Assembly (NCBI GenBank): GCA_023382675.1
Contig: JAHDWN010000003.1
Span: 156,038 to 220,037, forward strand
Direction of reading: 5' to 3'
DNA length: 64,000 nt
Origin: Anaerolineae bacterium
Lineage (GTDB): Bacteria > Chloroflexota > Anaerolineae > Aggregatilineales > Phototrophicaceae
Program-made: the position numbers and the translations under genes
Shown: piece by piece, positions 52,335-61,693 of the stretch
How positions within the stretch are numbered: position 1 is the first letter of the stretch
Layout of the letters: each line of letters opens with the position of its first letter
The notes under the pieces: generated by a model
What the model was told of the DNA's origin: nothing
The model's input: only the letters and a program-made list of their open reading frames with translations
The model's database searches: none

Positions 52335-54179
52335 TCACTGCTCCATAGCGATCGCGCATTCGCCGTCGGCGATGCTGCACTCACCGTAGATGGTGTCCCG
52401 CCGCTGGACGACGAACCGGGCGTCTTCATCGCTGCTGTTGATCCAGAACCAGCGTGGCCGCGAGACCGACCGCCACGATTGGCGGTTGACGCAGTTCGGG
52501 CTGGGCGGAAGCTCTGTGAAAGCGATCACCCAGATCTGGACGCAGTCGCCAGGTTGCAATTGGGTCACGCTGAAGCTCCCGTTCGACCACTGATTCGCGT
52601 TGAATGTGCGCGTTGTGCCGTCAGCCAGCTCCTGCACGAACTCCACACCACTGAGGTCGATGGTGCGATTCGAGGTGTTGGTCAGAGACAGCAGCGTCGA
52701 GTCATAGTTCAACTGGAATGTTTCCTCACTGGATGCCGATGTGCTGGCCGCGCTAATGGCTGTGGGGCGCGCAGTCGCCGGTCTGGGGGTGGTGGTTGGC
52801 CTTGGGGTTGACGTAGGTGCAGCGGTCGAGGTCAGCGTCGGCGTCAGGGTGGGCGTCGGCGTGCTCGTCGTGCTGTTGGCCGCGAGCACAATCTCTGTTT
52901 GACCGCTGGTAACCACGGTTGTGGACGTTGGGCGTGGTCTTGTCGTGTTCGTCGCTGCACGAGTCGGCGTTGCCGTGGGCACAGATGTCGAGGTTAGTGT
53001 CGGCGCGTTCGTTGCCAGGACAACCACGGCGGTCGGCGAAGCGGGTTGTTGTAATGCGGTGCTTTGAGCCGCGCTTAGAATCCCGCCGACAAGCGCCAGA
53101 ACAGCCACAATGCCGATCCCCATCAGCCACCGCTTGTGATCTCTTTTGCCACTGAGGGCCGACGGCTTCGAGATTTGCGGTATTGGATCAAAGAGGGTTG
53201 ATCCATCCAGGCGTTCGTCTGAAGGCAGCGGCAGCGTTGAATTGGTTCCTTTTGGTTTCTCACCATCGGTCTTTTCCCGCTTGGGGCGCGCCAACACCAC
53301 GGGTTTTTCCGAGTAGGTGATATCGACGCGGCTGTCCTTCAGCGCCTTTTCTAAAGCCGCGATCATGGCGGCACCGTTTTCGAAGCGATCCTTTGGCTCT
53401 TTGCTCAAGCCCTTAAGCATCACGCGGTCGATCTCAGGTGTGAGTTCGGCATTGAATTGGCCTGGCGACGGCGGCGACTCGCGCAGATGCTGAAGGACGA
53501 CGCTCATGGCGGACGGATCATCGAACGGCACTTTGCCCGCCAGCATCTGGTAAATAACGACACACAGCGAGTAAAGATCGCTTTGCGGCACGGCATTGTT
53601 CGACGCCATCGCCTGCTCAGGCGCAATGTAATGCGCACTGCCGAACGTATTGCCGATTGATCCTTCCGGCACGCTCAACGCCAGCCCGAAATCGGTCAGC
53701 GTGGCGTGTCCGTCATGCGTCACCATGATGTTCGATGGTTTGATGTCGCGGTGGATCACGCCCTGTGCATGGGCGTAATCGAGTGCCTCGGCCATATCAC
53801 GGGCGATACGCAGGGTTTGCCCGTAGCTCATGCGCGTTCCGTTCTGAACGTGTTCACGCAGGATTTGCCCCAGGTCACAGCCGTCGATCAGCACCATCGC
53901 CATGTAGTAGAGATTGGCGAATTCACCGAACTGGTAGATGCCGACGATATTCGGATGGTGCATGTTGGCGATGGCACGGGCTTCGCGGCGGAATCGTTGG
54001 CGATATTCTTCTTCGGCTTCGGACACGAGCAGTTGGGCGTCAATGACTTTCACAGCAGCGTAGCGATCCAGGCGCGCATCATACCCTTTATAAACGCGCG
54101 CCATACCGCCACGACCGAGGATTTCGATGATCTTGTAGTCGCCCAACTGTTGATCGATAAGAGGATCAAAACTGTTCAT
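52335..54179 (-). CDS. Hanks-type Ser/Thr protein kinase with TM helix and extracellular C-terminal domain
   Basis: YKIIEILGRGGMARVYKGYDARLDRYAAVKVI; GVIHRDIKPSNIMVTHDGHATLTDFGLAL; TM LMGIGIVAVLALVGGIL; TP-rich linker. Confidence 0.95.
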   Translation of the reverse strand: MNSFDPLIDQQLGDYKIIEILGRGGMARVYKGYDARLDRYAAVKVIDAQLLVSEAEEEYRQRFRREARAIANMHHPNIVGIYQFGEFANLYYMAMVLIDGCDLGQILREHVQNGTRMSYGQTLRIARDMAEALDYAHAQGVIHRDIKPSNIMVTHDGHATLTDFGLALSVPEGSIGNTFGSAHYIAPEQAMASNNAVPQSDLYSLCVVIYQMLAGKVPFDDPSAMSVVLQHLRESPPSPGQFNAELTPEIDRVMLKGLSKEPKDRFENGAAMIAALEKALKDSRVDITYSEKPVVLARPKREKTDGEKPKGTNSTLPLPSDERLDGSTLFDPIPQISKPSALSGKRDHKRWLMGIGIVAVLALVGGILSAAQSTALQQPASPTAVVVLATNAPTLTSTSVPTATPTRAATNTTRPRPTSTTVVTSGQTEIVLAANSTTSTPTPTLTPTLTSTAAPTSTPRPTTTPRPATARPTAISAASTSASSEETFQLNYDSTLLSLTNTSNRTIDLSGVEFVQELADGTTRTFNANQWSNGSFSVTQLQPGDCVQIWVIAFTELPPSPNCVNRQSWRSVSRPRWFWINSSDEDARFVVQRRDTIYGECSIADGECAIAMEQ

Positions 54180-54200
54180 GATTCGTTGTCTGAGAATAGA

Positions 54201-54217
54201 TGTCACATATTGTGACA
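54201..54217. promoter_or_regulatory. Inverted repeat tgtcaca-tat-tgtgaca just upstream of kinase start
   Basis: Perfect 7-bp arms; further ttgtgact copies at 54391-54398 and 54403-54410. Confidence 0.4.
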
Positions 54218-54800
54218 AGCGACCATAGATTTATTATAGGCCTAACCGTGGCATACAAAGCGTGAGAAGGGCGATTTTCATAAAGAAATCGCAATGGTTA
54301 ACAACCGACCGCGCGCGCGCCGGTTTCTGTGCTGAAAGGGCGCTACAATCAAATCCAACCCGAGTCAGCGCTTCCATTGATTTGGAACATTTGTGACTGC
54401 TATTGTGACTGGCGTATGCGACGTGTAATGCAATGTGTGCTGGGCTGCGCTCGCCTGACAAGGGCGTTGGGGATCTGGCAGACCCGTGCAGAAACGCGGC
54501 GCGGACAGCATCGACGCCCAAAGCCGTAAGATCACACGCCTGAATTCTATGAATTTGCGTGTCGGTTTTGTGTTAGAATGAGCGTGTCGAGGACTAAGAA
54601 TTACAAACTGCAAATATACTGGCGTATTGGAAGCGACGCTCGCTGCGGGTTAGGGGAATTTTCGCTCTACGGCGAAATTGCCGGCGTGGGTTTTACTCCG
54701 GTAGAACTTGCGTGGTGCTCATGTGGACGGTGGGCGAAAACCCATTGTTCATCTAAATTGTTCGCTCGATTGCCATCTGTTTTGAAGGGGAGCTTTGTTT

Positions 54801-55403
54801 ATGCGTCGTCTGATCCTCGTCCTCACAGTTCTGCTGCTGTTAGCAATGTTTGCTCCGTCGGCGCTGGCGCAGACGGGCACGACCACTTACGTTGTTCAAC
54901 CGAATGACTCGCTCAGCGCGCTCGCGGCGCGGTATGGCATCACCGTTGACGCGCTCGCCGCCGCCAACAACATGACGGTCACAACCCGTCTGTATGTGGG
55001 ACAGAACCTGGTGATCCCGGTTGCCGCGCCGAGCGCCAATACGGGTTCGTACACGGTTCAGCGCGGCGACACGCTCGCCTCGATAGCGCGGCGCTTCAAT
55101 ACGACCACCCAGAATCTGATGCTCGCCAACGGCATCGCCAACCAGAACCGCATCTTTGCCGGGCAAACCTTGCGCGTGCCAGCAGCAGCAGTAGTGCAGC
55201 AGCCTGCGCCTGCTCAACCAGCGCCGTCGGGTAACTATGCCTCTGGCTATTATGCCTCTGGGCATTATCTCGTCCGTTATGGCGACACCATGCTGGGCAT
55301 TGCGCGCTATTTTGGCCTGTCTCCGTGGTCGATTGCGCAGGCAAACGGCATCTACAACTTGAATTTGATTTACGCCGGGCAGTGGCTGCGCATTCCGCGC
55401 TAG
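54801..55403 (+). CDS. Secreted protein with three LysM domains
   Basis: Signal peptide [111 protein letters not shown]. Confidence 0.95.
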   Translation: MRRLILVLTVLLLLAMFAPSALAQTGTTTYVVQPNDSLSALAARYGITVDALAAANNMTVTTRLYVGQNLVIPVAAPSANTGSYTVQRGDTLASIARRFNTTTQNLMLANGIANQNRIFAGQTLRVPAAAVVQQPAPAQPAPSGNYASGYYASGHYLVRYGDTMLGIARYFGLSPWSIAQANGIYNLNLIYAGQWLRIPR

Positions 55404-55456
55404 ACGCTCCGCTCTGCAACATTTTATCGATACGTTCACCACAAGGAGTTCGCTTT

Positions 55457-56890
55457 ATGCGCCGCGTCCTGCTCATCGCAGCCTGTTTATTCTTACTTCT
55501 GGCCGTCGTCCCCCTGGCCTCCGCACAGCAGGGGCAGACCATCCATGTCGTGCAGCCGGGCGAGAACCTGTTCCGCATCTCCCTGCGCTATGGCGTATCG
55601 ATGGGCGCCATCGCCCAGGCGAACGGCATCGCGAATATTAACCTGATTTTTGTTGGCCAACGGCTGGTCATCCCTGGCGTCGGGGCGCCTGTCCCGACAC
55701 CCGTGCCCGCGACGCCGGTGCCCGGCGCGCCTACACCTGTGCCGCCAACGACAGGCACTTACGTAGTGCAGCGTGGCGACACGCTCTCCGCGATTGCGCG
55801 GCGCTTCAATACGACGGTGCAGGCACTGGCAGCCGCGAATGGCATCGCCAACCCGAATCTGATTTATCCCGGTCAGGTGCTCCAGGTGGGTGGTGGTGGC
55901 ACTGGCACAACTCCGCCGCCGGTCGTGACACCGCCGCCAGGGCCGCCCGTGACGACCGGATTCAGTCTCGGCGGTCACGTCTTTGGCTTCTCGTACCCGG
56001 ATCAGATGCGCGGCGCGGGCATGACCTGGGCCAAGACGCAGATCATCTGGAACCAGGGTGATCCGCCGAGCATCGTGCAAGGGGCGATTGACGCAGCGCG
56101 CTCGCGCAACTTCAAGATTCTGCTCGGCATCGTTGGCAACCCGGCGCAGCTCGCCGCCAACCCGACGCAGTATTACCAGGACTTCGCCAACTTCCTGGGC
56201 GGCGTCGCGAGTTTGAACCCGGATGGCATTGAAGTCTGGAACGAACCGAACATCGACCGCCAATGGCCTGCCGGGCAGATCAGCGGCCAGAACTACACGC
56301 AGATGTTGAGCGCCGCCTTCCAGGCGATCAAGCGCGCCAACCCGAACGTGCTCGTCGCCAGCGGCGCGCCGGCACCGACCGGCTTCTTTGGCAATCGCTG
56401 CACGGGCCAGGGCTGCGACGACAACGTCTTCATCCAGCAGATGGCGGCGGCAGGCGCAAGCCAGTTCATGGACTGCGTGGGCATTCACTACAACGAAGGC
56501 ATCCTGCCGCCCAGCGCCACCAGCGGCGATCCGCGCGGCAACAGCGGCCACTATTCGCGCTACTACACGAGCATGGTCAATCTGTATGCGAGTGTGTTCC
56601 CGAACAAGCCATTGTGCTTCACGGAATTGGGTTACATCACGCCGGAAGGCTATCCTGGCGGCCAGCTCCCCAGCGGCTTCGATTGGGGCCAGGGCAACAC
56701 GCTGCAGGAACAGGCCGAATGGCTGGCGCAGGCCGTGCGGCTGGCGCGCAACAGTGGGCGCATCCGTCTGATGATCGTCTGGAACGTCGATTCGACGACC
56801 ACCGGCGCTGATCCGCAGGCAGCCTACGCCATCGTGAGAGGCAACCAATGCCTCGCCTGTATCACCATGGGCGCGGCCATGGCAAATTAG
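55457..56890 (+). CDS. Secreted protein with two LysM domains and a GH-A-like (cellulase-superfamily) domain
   Basis: [94 protein letters not shown]. Confidence 0.93.
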   Translation: MRRVLLIAACLFLLLAVVPLASAQQGQTIHVVQPGENLFRISLRYGVSMGAIAQANGIANINLIFVGQRLVIPGVGAPVPTPVPATPVPGAPTPVPPTTGTYVVQRGDTLSAIARRFNTTVQALAAANGIANPNLIYPGQVLQVGGGGTGTTPPPVVTPPPGPPVTTGFSLGGHVFGFSYPDQMRGAGMTWAKTQIIWNQGDPPSIVQGAIDAARSRNFKILLGIVGNPAQLAANPTQYYQDFANFLGGVASLNPDGIEVWNEPNIDRQWPAGQISGQNYTQMLSAAFQAIKRANPNVLVASGAPAPTGFFGNRCTGQGCDDNVFIQQMAAAGASQFMDCVGIHYNEGILPPSATSGDPRGNSGHYSRYYTSMVNLYASVFPNKPLCFTELGYITPEGYPGGQLPSGFDWGQGNTLQEQAEWLAQAVRLARNSGRIRLMIVWNVDSTTTGADPQAAYAIVRGNQCLACITMGAAMAN

Positions 56891-56915
56891 CGAGGGCACA
56901 GCATCTCGCGGAATC

Positions 56916-56944
56916 AAAACGGGGCGCACATGCGCCCCGTTTTT
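56916..56944. terminator. Rho-independent bidirectional terminator aaaacggggcgca-ca-tgcgccccgtttt
   Basis: 13-bp perfect stem flanked by A/T tracts between convergent genes. Confidence 0.9.
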
Positions 56945-56967
56945 GTGGGTCTCAGATAATCTTGCGC

Positions 56968-57411
56968 TTAGTTGGCGCTGATGGTGGTGCGCACCGGGAT
57001 GAGTTTCGGCTGCGCTTCCGGCGTCTTGGGCAGCGTCAGGGACAGCACGCCGTTCTCGTAGGTGGCCTCGACGGCTTCCGCGTTGATCGGGCGGCCAAGG
57101 CGCAGGCTGCGGCTGACCTTGCCAGCGGCGCGTTCGATCATGTGCGTCTTGAGATTTTCGGCGTTGGGCGTACCCTGCGGCAGTTCGGCGCTGATGGTCA
57201 GCACATCGTCGTGCCAGTTGACCTGGATGTTGTCCGCGCCGACACCCGGCAGAGTTGCGACAACCACGTAGTTGGCATCGCTCTCGTAGACATCCAGCGG
57301 CAGGGAGTACGTCCCGTTCGACGGGCGAACCGTGCGCCAATTGTTCTCATCGAACATGTTCTGCAACGCCATCATCTCACGAATGGGATTCCAACGAATT
57401 ACAGTGGTCAT
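56968..57411 (-). CDS. Hsp20/alpha-crystallin family small heat shock protein
   Basis: LPLDVYESDANYVVVATLPGVGADNIQVNWHDDVLTISAE; YENGVLSLTLPKTPEAQPKLIPV. Confidence 0.95.
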   Translation of the reverse strand: MTTVIRWNPIREMMALQNMFDENNWRTVRPSNGTYSLPLDVYESDANYVVVATLPGVGADNIQVNWHDDVLTISAELPQGTPNAENLKTHMIERAAGKVSRSLRLGRPINAEAVEATYENGVLSLTLPKTPEAQPKLIPVRTTISAN

Positions 57412-57668
57412 GGTCCAAGCTCCTGAAATTACCAGTGAAGTGCTTTCGTTTGATGACCACCACGATACGTCGGCTGTGTAAGAGCAAGATCAGCACACTA
57501 TATGCGTTGTGTAGACACTGTATTGGAAAAATGTAGGCGGCGGAGAATGGGCAGCCCGGTTTGTGTCAGTCCTGTTTCATATCCCCCAATTCAATGATCC
57601 AAACGCACCCCGCTATCAGATTGAGGCAGTTGTGCTACACTGTGGGCAATAGCAGAGGATATGGTCGC

Positions 57669-57908
57669 ATGGTCGAAAAAGTGATCGTTCTCACCGATGA
57701 ACAGAACCGCCGCGCTGAAGAATTGGCGCGCCAATTGGGGTACGACAGCGCGGACGCTTATTTGCGCGCTGTGATCGAGGGTGCTCTTGACGACACCATC
57801 ACTGCTGCCGAGATTCTGGACGCAGTAAAAGATGGCATTCGGGAAGCACGCCGAGGTGGCGGTATCAGCGTTGAGGAATTCCGGCGACGAATGGCGCAAG
57901 ATGACTAG
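57669..57908 (+). CDS. Antitoxin-like protein (type II TA)
   Basis: MVEKVIVLTDEQNRRAEELARQLGYDSADAYLRAVIEGALDD; overlaps toxin start. Confidence 0.75.
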   Translation: MVEKVIVLTDEQNRRAEELARQLGYDSADAYLRAVIEGALDDTITAAEILDAVKDGIREARRGGGISVEEFRRRMAQDD

Positions 57909-58254
57909 AGTGGTCATCGGCACGAAATTTGAGCGCCTGGTCAAGAAACTGCGCAAGCGCTATCCCCACATCATGCGCGATATTGAGCCGTTGATCGCCC
58001 AACTGGAGAACGGCACTACCCCTGGCGATCAGCTTCAAGGTCTCCCGTATGCTGTCTACAAGGTCAGAGTTCAAAACAGCGACGCTCAGCGCGGCAAAAG
58101 CGGCGGGTATCGTGTCCTGTATTTCGTGCGCACTGCCGATACGGTTTACCTGATCGCTATCTACTCCAAGTCTGATCTTGAGGATTTGCCTGATGCCCTA
58201 ATCATTGACGCCATTGTTGAGGCCCTGGAAGACGACGACCCCAAAAAGGGATGA
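57901..58254 (+). CDS. RelE/ParE superfamily toxin
   Basis: FERLVKKLRKRYPHIMRDIEPLIAQL...QRGKSGGYRVLYFVRTADTVYLIAIYSKSD. Confidence 0.82.
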   Translation: MTRVVIGTKFERLVKKLRKRYPHIMRDIEPLIAQLENGTTPGDQLQGLPYAVYKVRVQNSDAQRGKSGGYRVLYFVRTADTVYLIAIYSKSDLEDLPDALIIDAIVEALEDDDPKKG

Positions 58255-58325
58255 CAACCCTGAACAATCGACCGCTCGACCTGCCACCATTCGCAGGTAG
58301 CCGTGCAGTCTCATGATCCCTGAGA

Positions 58326-58772
58326 TCATTCGTCCGGCGTCGTCGGCAGGAACAGCCCATCGATGTCGTAGTAACCTTCCTCGTCCACCTGAAGCACGCC
58401 GGGATATTGCTCGAAGAGCCAATCCCAGAGCTGTTCGAGGATGTCCGGGTTATCGTTTCCCGCTTGCAAGACGTGCAGCGCGACCATGGCGTGCGCGACA
58501 TCGAGCGCCGTCTGGACGAGCGGCTTGTCCGGGTGGCTGACCGCATCGAGCTGCTTGCGCAGCTCGGCGATCTCTTCTTCAAAGATGCTATCGCCCGGTC
58601 GATTGACCGTGATTTCGCCGAGAATATCGCTCTTGTAGTAGAGGTCGCCGGTCTCGACTTCGCTCTGATCGACTTGAATGTTGAAATCCGGGTCGATCAG
58701 ATGCAGCGCTGCTTCCACCGTCGCCAGCGTCGTTTCATCACGAACCAGGATATAGCGTATGAAGTAACTCAT
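58326..58772 (-). CDS. Hypothetical protein
   Basis: MSYFIRYILVRDETTLATVEAALHLIDPDFNIQVDQSEVETGDLYYKSDILGEITVNRPGD; start at 58772. Confidence 0.65.
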   Translation of the reverse strand: MSYFIRYILVRDETTLATVEAALHLIDPDFNIQVDQSEVETGDLYYKSDILGEITVNRPGDSIFEEEIAELRKQLDAVSHPDKPLVQTALDVAHAMVALHVLQAGNDNPDILEQLWDWLFEQYPGVLQVDEEGYYDIDGLFLPTTPDE

Positions 58773-58842
58773 CGAGCACGATCCCCTTTGCGGAGTGTTT
58801 GGCTGCCAACAGTGTACTTCGTGACCCGGCGTAAGCAAATGA

Positions 58843-59238
58843 TCAGGGCGTTGGCGGCGGCGTCCAGAGCGCGCTGCAATCGCCGACCGTACCGGCCATG
58901 TTCGGGTCGAGATAGCCATCTTCGCCGATCTCCGGAACGCTGACCACCAGCCAGCCCATCCGCCAGGGCGCGGCCTCGTTGGGCAGGATGTCCTTGATCG
59001 CGATCTGTTCCCCCGGCGCGAGCAGCCCGATGACCGTGCCGATGTCGTCCGGCGCGTAAATTTCGATTTCTTCCCCAATGGTGTTGACCGCGTAGCATTC
59101 GCCGCTGGATACGGGCGTGCTCTCCGGCAGCGTCGCCGTTGCTTCGGGCTGGCGTGTGATCACAACCGAATCGGATGATAGATTGCAGGCAGCAAGCAGC
59201 AAGAACAGCGCATAGACGGGCGCATGGCGTAAACGCAT
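58843..59238 (-). CDS. Small lipoprotein (SH3-like)
   Basis: MRLRHAPVYALFLLLAACNLSSD lipobox; GLLAPGEQIAIKDILPNEAAPWRMGWLVVSVPEIGEDGYLDPNM. Confidence 0.7.
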   Translation of the reverse strand: MRLRHAPVYALFLLLAACNLSSDSVVITRQPEATATLPESTPVSSGECYAVNTIGEEIEIYAPDDIGTVIGLLAPGEQIAIKDILPNEAAPWRMGWLVVSVPEIGEDGYLDPNMAGTVGDCSALWTPPPTP

Positions 59239-59355
59239 GGGCATTCTCTCTCTGGCAGGTCTCCCCGGTTGGATTCTAATCTGCGCCGGCCATTTGCTCA
59301 ACGGCTGTGAATTAGGTGTGTTCGGAAATGGGAGCAAATGCGCCATTTCGTCGCC

Positions 59356-59473
59356 GGGGAATGAAATCCCCCGTCTAAACGTGCGCCGCCTACGGCGGCT
59401 GTTCGGCGTGACGACTGCTGACACAGTCCCCGCAGGGGACGTATTCATAGCCCGCCCCATTTCATGGGCGGGC
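59356..59473. repeat. Multi-hairpin palindromic intergenic element
   Basis: Stems gggga/tcccc (59356-59371), gccgcc/ggcggc (59385-59399), gtcccc/ggggac (59426-59440), gcccgccc/gggcgggc (59450-59473). Confidence 0.8.
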
Positions 59474-59575
59474 GTCCCCCAAAACTCGAATACACCCGAA
59501 TTCGGTGCTTGACTCTCAAGCGGCTTGAGACCTTACACTCGGAGCAACATCTTCGAAGATGAGAGGAGAAATGCC

Positions 59576-60400
59576 ATGTTCAAGATCGGCGATTTCTCGC
59601 AGCTATGCCGGGTGCCGGTGTCGGCGCTGCGCTATTACGCCGACACCGGATTACTCGCCCCGGCGCACATCGATTCGTTCACCGGCTACCGCTACTACTC
59701 GCTTGATCAACTGCCCAGGCTCAATCGTATCCTGGCGCTCAAAGACCTGGGCTTCTCGCTGGAACAGGTCAAACAGCTGCTCGCCGATGATCTGTCTTTC
59801 GAGCAGTTGCAAGGCATGTTGATGCTGCGTCAGGCCGAGATCGAGCGCCAGATCGAGGACGAGCAGGCGCGTCTGGCGCGGGTGGCGGCCCGGCTCAATC
59901 AAATTGCACAGGAGGGCAAAATGCCAGAACAAGAAGTGATCCTGAAAACGCTCGACCCGCTGCGGGTTATGTCCATTCGCGAGATCGTACCGACCGGGGA
60001 GCACGTCGGGCTGCTGCTCGGCCAGTCAGCAGGCGTGTTGATCGGGCAGGGTATCCAGCCCACGGGCGCGCCCTTCACCATCTATCACGACACCGAGTTC
60101 AATGACACCAACCTGGACATCGAAATCGCTTTCCCGGTGGCAGCGAGCAGCCCGGCGGAAATCCCCATCGACGAGACACGCGCGCTCCGTGTGCAGACGC
60201 TGCCCGCCATCGCGCAGGCAGCGAGCATCGTTCACACGGGCAGCTATGACACGTTCGAACAGACCTACGCCGTCATTGGTCAGTGGATCGAAGCCAACGG
60301 TTATCAAATCGACGGGCCGATTCGCGAGATCTATCTGCGCCCGCATTCGGATCAGGAACCGGGCATCAGCGAGATCCAGTTCCCGGTGAAGAAGCCATAG
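59576..60400 (+). CDS. MerR family regulator with C-terminal GyrI/effector-binding-like domain
   Basis: MFKIGDFSQLCRVPVSALRYYADTGLLAPAHIDSFTGYRYYSLDQLPRLNRILALKDLGFSLEQVKQLL. Confidence 0.93.
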   Translation: MFKIGDFSQLCRVPVSALRYYADTGLLAPAHIDSFTGYRYYSLDQLPRLNRILALKDLGFSLEQVKQLLADDLSFEQLQGMLMLRQAEIERQIEDEQARLARVAARLNQIAQEGKMPEQEVILKTLDPLRVMSIREIVPTGEHVGLLLGQSAGVLIGQGIQPTGAPFTIYHDTEFNDTNLDIEIAFPVAASSPAEIPIDETRALRVQTLPAIAQAASIVHTGSYDTFEQTYAVIGQWIEANGYQIDGPIREIYLRPHSDQEPGISEIQFPVKKP

Positions 60401-60402
60401 TT

Positions 60403-61653
60403 TCACGGAGCGCCAACGGATTCACCGATCAGGCGGACGGCCTCGGCGATGCCAGCTTCCCGGCGCAGCGCAGCGCTCACGTCCGCCGCACGGTTGCGCA
60501 GGCTGGCGTCGTGAGTCAGACGCTTGATCGCCGTCGCCAGCGCGTCCGCCGTCAGCGTCTTGATGTGCAGCGGCGCGAGGCCCGCACCCAGCGCCGCTGT
60601 TCGCTGCCCCCAATAGGGTTGATCTGTGCCGAAAGCGACGACCATCGACGGTGCGCCACCGCGCAGCGCTAGGCCCGTCGTGCCCGATCCGCCGTGATGG
60701 ACGACGGCAGACATCCGCGGGAACAGCCAGGCATACGGTGCGTAATCGAGCGCGAAGACGTGCGGCGGCAGCGCGTCCGTGCCGATGTTGGCCCAGCCGC
60801 GCGAGATGATCGCCCGGCAGCCTGCGCGCGCAGTTGCATCGAGCAGCAGGCGGGTCAGTGCCGCCGGATCGGGCGCGATCATGCTGCCAAAACCGATGAA
60901 GACCGGCGCAGCCCCCGCCGCCAGGAAGTCGAGCAGATCACGTGGTGGCTGCCAATCCGGCTCATCCAGCGTCCAGTAGCCGGTCGTGTGTACCTGCGCG
61001 CCCCAATCCGTGGGCGGCGGGACGACGTGCGGGCTGAAGCCGTTGATGACCGGGCAGTCGGGCGTCTGCATGACCCACGGCGGCGCGCCCAGACCCAGCT
61101 TACGCCGGAAGCGCCCGATGATCGGGCGGAAGCCCGCCCAGAGCAAGTGACCGGCCAGCGCATAACTCAAACGGTTGCCCACGCCGCCAAACGAGCGCGT
61201 TGTCAGCAGTGGGTTGGCGAAGGCGCGCGTGGCTGTCAGCGGAATGACCGACAGCATGATGTGGGGGACGCGCAGTTTTTCGGCCAGATCGACGCCGAAA
61301 ATGCCGCCCGGAAGCTGGTTGAGGATGGCGTCCGAATCGGCCAGCGCGTCCGCTGAGAACGCCTCGATGTAAGCCTCGGCGATGGCACCAAAGCTGCGCA
61401 TGATCGTGCGCATCAGGCGCAGTGGGTTGCGCGTGCCGATGCCAGCGCCGCCCATCATCATCGCGACGAGCGCCTGGGCATCGCCCTGGACCGGGTAGAA
61501 ATCGACCGCCTGGCCTTCGACCAGCGCCCGAAACGACTCGAACGTGACCACGCGCACACGGTAGCCGGCACGCTGCAAGCCCGCGCCCAGGGCGACGTAG
61601 GGCTGCACGTCGCCGCGCGAGCCGAGCGCCAGCATCGTCAGACGTTTCGCCAT
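60403..61653 (-). CDS. Glycosyltransferase family 1 (UDP-glucuronosyl/glucosyltransferase-like)
   Basis: MAKRLTMLALGSRGDVQPYVALGAGLQRAGYRVRVVTFESFRALVE; PVFIGFGSMIAPDP; AVVHHGGSGTTGLALRGGAPSMVVAFGTDQPYWGQRTAALGAG. Confidence 0.93.
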   Translation of the reverse strand: MAKRLTMLALGSRGDVQPYVALGAGLQRAGYRVRVVTFESFRALVEGQAVDFYPVQGDAQALVAMMMGGAGIGTRNPLRLMRTIMRSFGAIAEAYIEAFSADALADSDAILNQLPGGIFGVDLAEKLRVPHIMLSVIPLTATRAFANPLLTTRSFGGVGNRLSYALAGHLLWAGFRPIIGRFRRKLGLGAPPWVMQTPDCPVINGFSPHVVPPPTDWGAQVHTTGYWTLDEPDWQPPRDLLDFLAAGAAPVFIGFGSMIAPDPAALTRLLLDATARAGCRAIISRGWANIGTDALPPHVFALDYAPYAWLFPRMSAVVHHGGSGTTGLALRGGAPSMVVAFGTDQPYWGQRTAALGAGLAPLHIKTLTADALATAIKRLTHDASLRNRAADVSAALRREAGIAEAVRLIGESVGAP

Positions 61654-61693
61654 CAGCGTTTCCTTTGCGGCTATCAGGGACGTTCCTTTTAGC

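Noticed and set aside
54600-54800. ydaO/c-di-AMP or GEMM/c-di-GMP riboswitch upstream of LysM
   Set aside because: Could not align conserved core motifs by eye; kept only as an unassigned leader finding
55493-57340. 615-aa minus-strand ORF
   Set aside because: Antisense to LysM-GH and overlapping Hsp20 in another frame; low-complexity Arg/Ala-rich
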